From the NCBI RefSeq assembly GCF_019578655.1, contig NC_063263.1, positions 15,809,001 through 15,873,000 on the forward strand: a stretch of DNA of 64,000 bases, written 5' to 3'. This document shows, piece by piece, positions 34,523 through 44,643 of this stretch (its first letter is position 1; each line of letters opens with the position of its first letter). The notes below the pieces were generated by a model. That model did no database searches and had not been told where the DNA came from. It saw only the letters and a program-made list of their open reading frames with translations. This DNA comes from Ricinus communis (lineage: Eukaryota; Streptophyta; Magnoliopsida; Malpighiales; Euphorbiaceae). The position numbers and the translations under genes are program-made.

Positions 34523-36192
34523 CTAAAGATGAGCATTAGTTCGTTAACAAATTGTAACCCCTAAAAAATCAACCAAGCCGGTTTCTTATTTGTTTTTTAA
34601 TAAAAAATTGAATTGGTCATAAAATAAATTATCAGTTCTGTACTGCCGCTTGTTTCAATTCAATTTCAACCTTAATGAAAGATTTCAAATTTATATGATA
34701 ATTGCACATCAAAATTAAATTATAATTGCACTTGAAAAGAAATGTGAGGAATCTAATATTACTGAAAAAAAATATAAATAATTTATATATTAAAATCTAA
34801 CTAATAAAGTAATTAGTTATAATCAATTTAATATTAGAAGACTCAAACTTAATTCTAATATCAAACTCTACAGTTCACCACATGAATCAATTTATTCAAA
34901 TTCTAATAATCATACCGATTCTACAGAATCCCTGAATTTCGTGGCTAACCATATGCCTGTCAATATCAACGTGCTTTATATATTCGTTGAGTACAGGATC
35001 GGACTGCAATGTCTAAAGCAGCTTTATTATCACAGTGGAGTTGAACAGGGACACGAACTGGAAGATTAATGTCCTGAAGCATCTTATGCTTTTGTTAAAA
35101 CGGAAAAAGAAAAAAAGATAAACGATACTTTGAGCCCTGTCTAGATACTCCACCTGGACCACCTCATAGAATGTATATTTAGAGTTTTGAATTATAATTA
35201 TTTTAATTTTTTAATTTCTAATTTAATTTAATAAATATTTAAATTTATATTTTTTACTTTCTCATACTTTTAATTTTTAATTTAGCAACAAATATTTTTA
35301 TGTGATATACTTTTCAATATTATTTAAACAACTATTATGACGCTTAAGATAAACATATAAAAACAATATCTAAATACTACATAAAAGAACAAGTTAGAAT
35401 ATTTATCATATTATATTAAAAAATAAAGTGATAAAACGACAATAGTTAAACTTTAGATATTTAAATATGATATTTTAAAAAGGAGAGTCTACATCCACTA
35501 TTCTTGATATCTATTACTGTTATTTGTTATGATATATGAAAGTCACAAAACACAAAAATTATATTGAAAATTAAAAATATTTAAGAAGTTAAAAATATAA
35601 TTCAAATATTCTTAAATTAAACTAAAAGTTAAATGATTAGAAATAATTGAATAATTAAAGTTTGAAAATATAAATATAAATTAGTATTATTGGCACTATA
35701 GTTTAAGGGTGGGTGAGCACGGTTTGAGGAAATTTAGAGATTAAATTCTTTTTGAATCAAATCGAACTTCGAAAATTTTTAAAATTAAATTTTCAAAATT
35801 ATATTATAATATAAAATATTTTTCTCAAACATTTATGATTTTTTGAGACAATCCGGTTTGAAAATTCAGACATAATATAATAGTTCAATATGAAATAGAA
35901 AATTAATATTTTTAACATAAACCATTTGCAATTAAAATAAAATCCATCAACAAATTTATATTAAATACAAAAATAAAATAAAATTTTTAATATTATAAAT
36001 TACATGCTTGTTTTAAGAACTATATGGTAAAAATGATATATTATATGTTCACTTCTAATAGGATAAATATTATGAAATATGAATATATACTTAATATCTA
36101 TAATTTTAGATTTGTTATATATGATTTAATGAACTTATAATTTTATTAAGTTAAATTGCTTATACCTATAGATAAATACAACAATGCACGAT
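34523..36192. other. AT-rich DNA with old transposon debris
   Basis: A copia RNase H relic lies at about 34,900-35,100. At about 35,185-35,700 the two halves are roughly inverted copies (AATTATTTTAATTT-type arms), suggesting another old foldback element. No host gene is seen. Confidence 0.4.
34900..35100 (-). mobile_element. Ty1/copia RNase H relic
   Basis: The minus strand reads VPVQLHCDNKAALDIA, then in another frame HVDIDRHMVSHEIQ, matching the copia RNase H region (CDNxxAxxIA ... TKHIDIDxHxVRxxI). It is short and frameshifted. Confidence 0.55.
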
Positions 36193-37874
36193 TGTCCTCA
36201 AAAGAGTATATCTGTATACAAGTACAACAATGGAATCATTAGAGATGAATTCTAAAATCAACTCTAATGATTAAGTTAGAGATTTAGAGGAACTAGTTGT
36301 AGATTTTGTTGTAAAGTGAATGTAATGTACCTTAGTCATAGGTCAAACCTTCTTTATATAATGCTATGTTGGTCCTTATTTGTACGGGAGTATGATTCCC
36401 CTCATTGCTTGTAGAGAGTTAGTCTTCTAATTAAATTATATCTTTTTATCCTGTTTGGACTTGGTCTCTACAATCTTGGAATATTGTTAGGAGTTCCTCA
36501 TTTTTTGATAAGTGCCCTTATTTGCTTATAATTTGGATGATGAGTTATCATTAGTCCGCCTTATTTGGAATTCCTTATCCTAGTTGGATTAGGTTTGTTT
36601 TATGTGTAGTGGTCACTTGCCTTTCGTGTCACGATTTATCTGAGTTGCTCATATTAACTTGGCATTTTGAATCTTTAAAGTAGGATACATACCGTTTCAT
36701 TTTCTTTCTTCTACTCATTCTTGAGTTTCTTATCTGTCTTTAAGGAGCTTGGTTTTGCTTAGGTCAGCGCCTGCCTTAAATTCTCTCATCTTAATTTGCT
36801 CATTTCAGAGCTATGTTGCTCAGTTTAGAGCTCTTTTTGAATCGCTCTTCTTAGGGCTGAGTTGCTCTATTTAGAGCTTTTCTCATAGTTGCTCGGATTA
36901 GAGCTTTCTTCATTTTTTTTTATCTCAAAGCTTTAAGTTATGTTACTTGTCTCAAAGTTTTCCTTGTAGTTTCATATTAGACATTTTCTTATAGTTGCTC
37001 AGATTAGAGCCTTTCTCATTTTTGCTCATCTCAGAGCTTTAAGTTATATTGCTCATCTTAGAGCTTTTCTTGCAGTTACTAGGATTAAAGCTTTTCTCAT
37101 TTTTGCTTACCTCAAAGTTTTAAGTTTCGTTGCTTATCTCAGAGCTTTCCTTGTAGTTGCTCGGATTAGAGCTTGCCTCATTTTTTCTCATATTAGAGCT
37201 TTCTCATTTTTGCTCATCTTATAGCTTTAAGTTATGTTGCTCATCTTAAAGCTTTCCTTGTAGTTGTGGGTTAGAGCTCTCCTCATTTTTGCTCATCTTA
37301 GAGCTTTAAGTTATATTGCTCATCTTAAAGCTTTTCTCATGGTTTTCAGATTAGAGCTTTCTCCATTTTTGCTCATCTCGGAGCTTTAAGTTATGTTGCT
37401 CATCTCAAAGCTTTCTCACAGATAATGCCACTTGATAAATCACCTAGCAAGGTTGATCAACACCTGGCATGATGGTCCTAAAAAAGGTATACCTATAGAC
37501 AAGTACAATAATGAAATCACTAGAGATGGATTCCTAAAATTTACTCTGATGCTTAAGTTAAAGATTTAGAAGAATAAATTGTAGATTATATAATTGTAAA
37601 GTAAATGTAATGTACTTCAGTCATAGATCAACTCTTTTTTATATAATGCTATGCTGGTCCTTATTCGTATGGGAGTAGGACTCCTCTCCTTGCTTGAAGA
37701 GAGTTAGTCTTATAATTAGATTTTATCATTTTATCCTATTGGAACATTGTTAGGAGTTCTTCATTTTTGACAAGAACCCTTATTTGCTTATTATTTGAGT
37801 GATGAATTATCATTACTCCGCCTTGTTTGGAACTCATTCTAGTTAAATCGAGTATATTTTATGTGTAGTTATCA
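36193..37874. mobile_element. TRIM-like element: two 400-bp direct repeats around a minisatellite
   Basis: 36,193-36,615 and 37,473-37,874 are direct repeats that start TGTCC/TGGTCC, share ATGCTATG(T/C)TGGTCCTTATT and GTTAGGAGTTC(C/T)TCATTTTT, and end GTGTAGT..TCA, the TG...CA form of LTRs. The 0.86 kb between has no gag or pol, only a tandem array. I could not find a clean target duplication or primer site, so a non-autonomous LTR element is likely but a simple local duplication is possible. Confidence 0.5.
36790..37425. repeat. Minisatellite, GCTCATCTCAGAGCTTTAAG-type units
   Basis: Roughly seven to eight diverged repeats of about 80-90 bp, each with TTGCTCATCT(C/T)AGAGCTTT, AAGTTATGTTGCTCAT and TAGTTGCTCGGATTAGAGC. 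Non-coding. It lies entirely between the two direct repeats. Confidence 0.75.
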
Positions 37875-38110
37875 ATATATATATGTGATGAGCCTCTTAA
37901 ATTAGCCCTTTAATTGAATAGGACTTATCACTTATAAGTTATTTATATTTATTATTAATTAGTAATGGAGATATCTAACAAATTCGTGGTCCCTTGTCCT
38001 CTCTCCTACGTAATTAGCAAAAATCGGTTCCATAAAACGAAAGAGAAATGTGCGATAGTGAGCCAGCCAGGGTTTTCTCAAATATATGGTTGAAAGTTAC
38101 AAGGTATATT
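37875..38110. other. Left edge of the peptide-cassette duplication
   Basis: From about 37,960 the sequence begins to match 46,200 onward. No coding sequence is seen. Confidence 0.5.
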
Positions 38111-38116
38111 TTAGTT

Positions 38117-38290
38117 GGTGATAGAACCTCCACCAAATGAAGCAAAACTAAGTGGAATTACTATATGTTGAAAATGTCTTACCAAAATGTAACGATAGAT
38201 GCACAGAGTAAAAGTAAAGAAAGATATTTGAAAGATTAATTTTACCCGTGTGGAAGATATTTCCACCATAGTAATAGGGAAAAACCATTT
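38117..38290 (-). promoter_or_regulatory. Orphan upstream module of the peptide cluster
   Basis: Contains CTCCACCAAATGAAGCAAAA (from about 38,128) and, about 130 bp on, a decayed CCATAGTAATAGGGAAAAACC. Both resemble the two upstream blocks of the peptide genes, and its pair is at 46,330-46,510. I find no peptide gene downstream on the minus strand, so it may mark a lost gene. Confidence 0.45.
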
Positions 38291-38929
38291 AGTAATATTA
38301 TATATATATATATATATATAGTAATCTTTAATTAAGTAAAAAAGAATTACAGTTGTATTGCGTTCTGATGTCAAACATAGTATTTTAATTATTAGTTTTC
38401 TGAAATTTAATCTTTTTTACCACTTAATTATTTTCACTTTAAGTTCTTGATTATGAACTTAGCTCTTCATTAAGTAATCTAGCTAGAAACTCCTCTACAT
38501 TATTGAGGCATTTAGCACTGTAATTCCTTTACTATTCTTGAAAATTTTAGTTTTATAATTCTAAAAAGTCTCTCTTTTCTCCTTTTTTTTTTTGTCAAAA
38601 ACAAAAAGAAATTTCTTTTCTCCAAATGACCGGTATCTTTAACGTTCTGAAAAACTTTCTAGCCATCTATAACTAACCAATATGCACTGATTTTATAATG
38701 TGATTTAGAAGAGTATATAAAGAGAGTATTATGCACAACAATATAATTTCACAAGGCAGATAATAATATTAGATTCAAACAAATATCCGTTATAACTTTG
38801 GAGAATGAATGCACCACATAATTGAATCAACATATCAAAAGAAAACCCAAATCATTATATATATGGTACAATGGATGAACAAATTATCCTATTGCAAATT
38901 ATGAAAAAAAAAAAGAGTTATTTTATGCT

Positions 38930-39360
38930 CATTCTCATGCATATAGACATGCACTGATTAGATATACTCTACGTAAATCGAATAAACAATGTACCAAGAA
39001 ATCTTACATAAATAACACAAGATTTCTTTGAATCACATGCATTTTAGAACTATACAAGATAGATCGAGAGTAGAGAGTTGAGTGGACTGAAGAAGGCAGA
39101 ATTCAGCTGTTTATATAGAGGAAAATGTAGGTGATAATGATTATAAATAATTTAAATTTGTTGATGGCGTCTCCACCAAATAAGGCAAGTTGAACATGAG
39201 AAGAGGATGACCAGAATAAAATTGATGCATTGAAAGACTTTTATGCCGATTAGTATTATCCAAATTGGGTTGATATAAATGATGCGTGGAAGGAAAATGT
39301 TTTGATCCATGTTGACACTACAAATAGGGAAACTCCACCTTATGAAATAGGAATAACATA
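38930..39360 (-). pseudogene. Ghost peptide gene: 3' flank joined to promoter, coding part deleted
   Basis: 38,930-39,058 matches the 3' flank of the gene at 49,256 (48,955-49,085). From about 39,070 the sequence matches its leader and promoter (about 49,740 onward), including TTATATAGAGG, CTCCACCAAATAAGGCAA (about 39,171) and CACTACAAATAGGG (39,316). About 650 bp holding the whole coding exon, the leader intron and the near 3' UTR are missing at one point near 39,060. The promoter part is well kept, so it could still be transcribed as a short non-coding RNA. Confidence 0.7.
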
Positions 39361-39369
39361 AATAAATGG

Positions 39370-39896
39370 TAGACTTGACTTAGTTAAGGATACGTAATTC
39401 GTAGATAAAAATTAGTTATTACTATTAATTACCTAAAAATTAAAAATTAGTTAATATAAATACAATAAAAATAAATAGTACCACATACACTATAGTCAGT
39501 GAATGCTATATATAGGATTATTTTCAGTAATACTATATGCAATCAATTATGTGATACTTCTTCTTTGGGTTCAGAATGTATTTGGTTTATGTAATTTTTA
39601 TTTTCATTTTTACTTTGAGGAATTAAAATGAAATCGGACAGCCCATAACTTGATTTGGATGTTTATTAGAGTTTTTATGTTGCTCTGGGAATGTTTTATA
39701 TGTGGGATTCTATTTAGCTTTGCCATACATTATCTAGCCTCTCAATTAGTGACTTTTTAACTGTCTTTGTCATTGCAGTTTTAGTAAAAAAAAAAAAAAA
39801 ATTCTTGGTTAGTACCAGAATATATATATTGCACTATATTTTTGGATAACCAGATAAATAGAGTAATTATAGAATTTAAAACATACATTATTACTT
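39370..39896. other. Duplicated upstream DNA, then intergenic
   Basis: Up to about 39,680 it matches 50,030-50,350 in the right cassette. No gene is seen. Confidence 0.5.
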
Positions 39897-40204
39897 GGGA
39901 TAATGATATAAATGGTTACTAAATTTTGTATTTAATTATAAAATTTTAATTTGTTTCATTTTAGTCATCCAATTTTAATTTTGTTTTAATTTAGTCACCT
40001 TAAAAATAAAAAATTAACATGTGACAATAACAACCAATAAAAAAATAATTAAATTAGAAAATATGACATATCAATTTTTTATTAGCAACGTGAGTAAATC
40101 GCAACTAAAATTAAAGTTGAATGATTGAAATAAAATAAATTAAAATTTTATGATCAAATTGAAACTAAGTGCAAAGTTTAGTGACTATTTATATTATTAT
40201 CTCT
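39897..40204. mobile_element. Foldback MITE, about 308 bp
   Basis: Left arm GGGATAATGATATAAATGGT and right arm (read inward) GAGATAATAATATAAATAGT continue as inverted repeats for about 100 bp (ACTAAA, TTTAATTT, AGTCA-type blocks). Flanking 9-mers TTATTACTT and TCATTACTC agree at 7 of 9 positions, fitting an old Mutator-like target duplication. No coding potential. Confidence 0.65.
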
Positions 40205-41060
40205 TCATTACTCAAAAAATATTTAGAATATGTGTCACACATTCAATAATTGAATGCAATATATTGAAAGTAATCAACAAAATTTCCAACACAAAAATTA
40301 GTCTAGTGATATATTCCAATTCTATTCTCCTGCTAAATACATACATACTATCATTTTCTCATTATATTCTTAAAATTTATTGAAATACCAAATAATTTAA
40401 TGAAATAAATCCAAATATATAATTGAGTATGGAATTTCAAAATCTCTATGGAATTTCAAAATCTCTTTACTTGGTATGCATGCTAGTACGTTAATCTGGT
40501 AAATTGCATATTGATATTCCTTATAATAGCTGGGATAATTTCTTCCAAAAATTGGGTTATCTATTTTTATTTTAATTTCTTTTTATTAATGAAACATATA
40601 ATCTACTTTGTGTTAAAAATTTATAGTATCGGATACATAAAAACGTACCCATAAAAATAATGTCTTTCAGAAGAGCTCAAAGCTCGTTGGTTCATCTTCA
40701 CTTGGACTTAATTAATCTTGAGTTTTGAATCTAAAAACTGATTGGCGTTTAGATACTTAAAACTTGGTCTTGAAAATCATTTATTTTGATTGAAGTTAGT
40801 GTACAGAATAAAGCAAGCATATGATTCAAAGTTTTCACATAAATGTAGGAAGAAAACCAAATCTTACTTAAACACAACACAACGATTTTATTTATTCACA
40901 CACTGCAATTATTACACAAGATTACATCATTTTATCAGCCAAATTATATGTGAAGACTGATTATTGAAAATTAAGAAGAAAAAGCTCAAAACATTTAGTA
41001 CTTAATCACCATTCTAAGGTGTATTTCACAGGCACAGTACTTCAGCATGCCACTTCTTTT
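40205..41060. other. 3' flank of the peptide gene at 41.2 kb
   Basis: From about 40,650 it matches 53,510-53,940 downstream of the paralogous gene. No other gene is seen. Confidence 0.5.
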
Positions 41061-41291
41061 TTACTTAGACAGCGATGGTGGAAATTTATACCGAGGTATA
41101 TAGTGGTGATCATTTGGATTTTCATCTTTTCCATTATCAGAATGCTTATTATAATCATCCTTGATTAGGTCCTGGTGTCCGCTCAATTTTTCAGGTTCGG
41201 AACTTTCAACAGCTAAGGCTTTCCTGTTTCCTGTAGCCAAGCAAGATCCAGCTACCATCATCAGGGCAAGAGCAAGCACTAGAACCCTCAT
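41061..41291 (-). CDS. Small secreted peptide precursor, HHxIPRxxF family
   Basis: 76 residues. Residues 1-19 are a signal peptide (MRVLVLALALMMVAGSCLA). A variable, charged Glu/Asp/Lys/Asn-rich middle follows, and then the conserved C-terminal DHHYIPRYKFPP plus a four-residue tail. No cysteine remains after the signal peptide. This layout (secretion signal, variable middle, short conserved end) is that of plant post-translationally processed peptide signals, but the motif is not CLE, CEP, RGF/GLV, PSY, IDA, CIF or PIP as I know them. The start is the ATG after AGTGCAAGAA, a context shared by all paralogues; the longer upstream frame to 41,381 crosses the leader intron. Paralogue: 53,941-54,156. 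Function unknown; signalling is inference. Confidence 0.8.
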   Translation of the reverse strand: MRVLVLALALMMVAGSCLATGNRKALAVESSEPEKLSGHQDLIKDDYNKHSDNGKDENPNDHHYIPRYKFPPSLSK

Positions 41292-41316
41292 TTCTTGCAC
41301 TCTTTTCTGGCTTTTC

Positions 41317-41450
41317 CTGTAAACTAAACCAAAGAAAATGAAAACAATTTTGGTCAGAGAATACATAGTAGAAGAACTCACTGAAGGCTGCTTTGAATAT
41401 AAGAATAATATCTATTTCTGTCGGAATATTGGATACATATATATGCTTAC
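41317..41450 (-). other. Leader intron of the peptide gene at 41.2 kb
   Basis: Donor CTTGG|GTAAGC and acceptor TTTACAG|GAAAAGCC, 134 bp. The acceptor lies 25 bp before the ATG, as in the paralogues. Confidence 0.7.
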
Positions 41451-41502
41451 CCAAGTAAATGAAGAGCGAAATACTAGTGGAGAGGAAAGACATAACTAAG
41501 CT

Positions 41503-41512
41503 GCTTTTATAG
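41503..41512 (-). promoter_or_regulatory. TATA box of the peptide gene at 41.2 kb
   Basis: CTATAAAAGC on the coding strand, about 50 bp upstream of the donor. It is followed by AGCTTAG as in the 54.1-kb paralogue. Confidence 0.7.
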
Positions 41513-42232
41513 AGGAGCTAGCATATAGGGCTTACGCAATTGACAGTATTATAATGAAAATTTCGTTCTATGGTCTAAAGTCAAGTGGAGTAATATCAAG
41601 TGAATTCACCACGTAATTACACTCCTTTTTGGATTTTAATGACAAGATTCTTTTCCTTGCAAATATATTAGTATAGTGACTGAGAGCATTTCATGGTTTG
41701 CACAGGAGGTGATGCTTTGATACTTCAAACATTAATATATATCACTCATCAGAAAATATATAAAAAAACAAAAAAAAAGAAATATAACAAAACATTAGTA
41801 CATAATTCCCTTTAAAAGAATTTAGATGTAAGGAAAAAAAGAAGAAGCATATGCTAAACTGTTTGAGTATTAATTTTCTATCTTGAATTTTCGAAACAAT
41901 ATATCTATATATTATATATTATTAACAAATATTTATCAATTATTATTCTATCTTTTAGTAAAAACATATGTATCACAAATCAAGAAAACCATAAAGGAAA
42001 TTGGCCCTTTAAAATTTCTCATAGCTTGTTTTCTAAAGTAAACATTTTAATTCTAAAACACAGTAACTAAAAATAAGAAACAAAAGTAATAGCAAACAAG
42101 ATTCCTAAATGATAGATTTCGTTGATGGATGTGGAGAAATTTTGGTCAATATTGGAGAGAATTATTTTCCATGTTGGAACGAACAAAATGATGGCATTGA
42201 GAGAAAATCTTTCGTGCATATTTGTGAGTTGG
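41513..42232. other. Upstream DNA of the peptide gene at 41.2 kb
   Basis: AT-rich, with a decayed first module near 41,565 (TCTAAAGTCAAGTGGAGTAA). The part from about 42,120 matches 54,820 onward. No gene is seen. Confidence 0.45.
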
Positions 42233-42258
42233 CACTATAAATAGCAAAACTCCACCTT
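42233..42258 (+). promoter_or_regulatory. Outer upstream module with a plus-strand TATA-like element
   Basis: CACTATAAATAG...AAACTCCACCTT. On the plus strand it is a good plant TATA box facing away from the peptide gene. Near copies occur at 39,316, 49,965, 54,934 and 57,604. About 45 conserved bases downstream (TAAGGCATAGGTAGAGTGATTGCT-like) are shared with 54.98 kb. Confidence 0.5.
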
Positions 42259-42930
42259 CACAATATGGCTAAGGCATAGGTAGAGTGATTGCTATAGAGA
42301 AGGCTGCATACTATGCTTGAAATACTAATCGAAAATCAGTCTACAACCAACTTGTTACTTGACACCCATCCTTCAGGGCGAGACGGCAAAATTCTAGCCA
42401 CTCAATCATTACTGATGTGTTTCTTAATTCTTTTCCACCTTTGGTAAGACTTGTTTAATAGAGTTGTATATGCAATGATACATACTTTTAATATTTTGTA
42501 GTTAAACATTAGTAATTGATATATATTTTAATTATTTAATATTTATATTTATGTTAATATTGTATATAGATTAAAATAAATAAATATTTTTATTTTTTTA
42601 GCATCTCACTCCAATACTATCTAAGTCATATCACTAGACAGTTTACACATTAGCTCCTTTACCATATCACATTGAATATCCAATGGGCCCAGGAATTAAT
42701 AGTGTTGCAATTGAATTTTTAGTCATTTGAACCCAGTATTTATTTCTTCTCTTTTTCAAGTCATGTAATTAATTTCTTTTTTATGAGTGCTGCCTTATCT
42801 TGTTTTATTACCGGTGAACCCCTTTCGCAATAATTTTCACAAATTTGTTAATTAAATATTATAATAAGCCAATAGAACACAAAATCCTGATGGCTTGAAG
42901 TTTTGTTTGCTATTTCTAAGCAAGTACAAC
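42259..42930. other. Intergenic DNA before the LINE
   Basis: Similarity to 54,960-55,150 fades by about 42,450. A 44-codon plus-strand ORF at about 42,314 is not conserved in frame in the paralogue. No supported gene. Confidence 0.45.
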
Positions 42931-42946
42931 AAATAGGCTAACGGAT

Positions 42947-43619
42947 ATATGGAAAGCCCCCAACAGTCATGACCTTAAGTGGAATGTAAATGGGTCATCC
43001 GTAGGCAAATCAGGTCCAGCCAGGACTGGTGGAGTTCTAAGAGATCATTCAGGTAAAGTTCTCTGTGTTTATTCTCGATCTCTTTTGGAATTCTGGACTC
43101 TAATGCTGCAGAAGTGGTAGGAATTCGTAAAGCCTTGCAACTGACTTATGAAAATCCATCCATTTAGTTCAACAACTTGATCATTGAATCCGGCTCCTCG
43201 AATGCTATCACTTGGATCAATAAGATTTGTGTTTGATTGAAACCTAAGGAAACTCTTTGCCAACACTTCCTTCATCCATGCTACGGAGGAATGTACCCAT
43301 ATGGCAGATGCACTTGCAAAACAGGGAAACTCGAGGAGTTTGAAGTTTATAGTTTGGATTTTGATGGTCTCTTGTATTGTAGTGGTTCTTATCTTCAGTT
43401 GATAATGTTTTGCTAAACTTGCTGTACCAAGTCGCTTTACTCTCTTGTTATTTTTCTCCTTTGTACTCTGATTTTCTCCAGGTTTTTTCACTTAACTTTG
43501 TAATTGTCTAGGTTGGGTTTTTTGGATGGATCTAGTGATCCAGGATTAGTTCACGCAAATTACAAGTTAAATATTTCCTGATTTTATTAACAAAACAAAC
43601 CCATTTTATCAAGAAAAGA
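42947..43619 (+). mobile_element. 5'-truncated LINE (L1-like) with perfect 16-bp target duplication
   Basis: AAATAGGCTAACGGAT occurs at 42,931-42,946 and again at 43,620-43,635, directly flanking the insert. The plus strand carries an RNase H domain of the plant LINE type: WNVNGSSVGKSGP, GGVLRDHSGKVL, ILDSNAAEVVGIRKALQL, LIIESGSSNAITWI and, near the end, MADALAKQGNSR, with frameshifts and stops. An A-rich end (AAGAAAAGAA) precedes the right duplication. This is a dead 3' fragment inserted by target-primed reverse transcription. Confidence 0.85.
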
Positions 43620-43635
43620 AAATAGGCTAACGGAT

Positions 43636-44082
43636 GCTGATCATACACCCAATGCTTCAACTCTACAAGGCAACATCTTTTTTTTTTTGTTTGATCTTGC
43701 AACAATCGCGTTCTTCACATTAAAGAGTTATAATTAATTTAAATATCCTAACTTTACACAGAATCAATTGCTTTGGTTTCAACCTTTGTCTCACTGAACC
43801 AGAATACATATCAAATAGGGTAGTGATCTTCATGTAGCCATTATGATTGTCATGCCCGCTGAAATTTTAGTTTCAATCTTTTCTATTTTGGTATCATTCA
43901 TATACATCTTATGTTAAACAAAGATAGTTTACAATCTAGCATATAATTCATTAATTGAGGGACAACATAGAAGATGCACTACTTTTTAGTATAATAAACA
44001 TTATATATACTAAATATTTAACACATAAATATAATCAAGTTTTACTCACTTCCGCCACCGTTGCCGCCATAGTTAATTCTGT
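43636..44082. other. 3' flank of the decayed peptide gene
   Basis: Matches 56,230-56,900 downstream of the intact paralogue at 56,912 (for example TTGCTTTGGTTTCA, then AATACATATCAAA and GTAGTGATCTTCATGT). Confidence 0.55.
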
Positions 44083-44223
44083 CTATAGATGTAATGGTAG
44101 TACGTAGTTGACAGTGATTCCTGGATTACCAGCATTGACATCCTTGTTCTTATCAAGGTGTTGAGCATTTCTACTGTGAAAGATTTCACCAAGCAAGATT
44201 AGAGCAAGCCCTACAAGCCTCAT
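44083..44223 (-). pseudogene. Decayed HHxIPRxxF peptide gene
   Basis: Paralogue of 56,912-57,142. The start context and MRLVGLALILL remain, but about 34 bases are missing from the signal-peptide region, which shifts the frame until CAACACCTTGAT; the middle (NKDVNAGNPG) is then in register. A further shift just before the end destroys the HHYIPR motif, leaving the related DNA out of frame and with a stop. As read it codes for 46 residues without a full secretion signal or the conserved end. The leader acceptor (AAAACAG|CC) is still there. Confidence 0.75.
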
Positions 44224-44643
44224 TCTTACACTACTCTTGATTGGACTGGATTGATTTTTGGCTGTTTTCAAAAAGAAATTGAAGAAAGTTAAATCCTATG
44301 AGAAGTAAGCTGATCAGCTTCTCTTCTTCTTCTTTCTCTTCCTTCAATTTTTGTCTATAATAATTTGTTGTTTTTATTAATAAAGCATGATAAACACTTA
44401 CATTTAAGTCGATCTGCCGAAGCTGATAAGTGAGACTCAATACATCCGATGATTTTCCCAACTCAACTCAATTGTTCATCCAGCTGCATGATGCAACTTG
44501 CTGCTGTATTATTTCTTCTTTGTGGATGTAATTAGAAAGAAATCTTCCAGATGAAAAAGAATTATTTTTTCTTTTTTCTTTAAGAACAAAATGATAATTT
44601 AAATAAAAAATAGAATAGCTAGATTTTATCATTAATGAAATGA
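44224..44643. other. Remains of the leader and upstream region of the decayed peptide gene
   Basis: The leader acceptor is recognisable; no clear TATA box or upstream modules are found before the foldback element starts. No other gene is seen. Confidence 0.45.

Larger units (their letters stand above)
37960..44540. repeat. Left copy of the three-gene peptide cassette duplication
   Basis: Blocks align in order with the right copy: 37,960-39,680 with 46,200-50,350, 40,650-42,450 with 53,510-55,150, and 43,640-44,540 with 56,230-57,330. The right copy is longer through inserted AT-rich DNA; the left carries a LINE and a MITE. All six gene positions are on the minus strand. Confidence 0.75.

Noticed and set aside
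41206..41493. 95-codon minus-strand ORF overlapping the 41.2-kb peptide gene
   Set aside because: It starts in the leader exon, reads through a well-supported leader intron and is out of frame with the conserved peptide.
42314..42450. Short plus-strand ORF downstream of the outer TATA-like module
   Set aside because: The paralogous region at 55.03 kb is similar in DNA but does not keep this frame.
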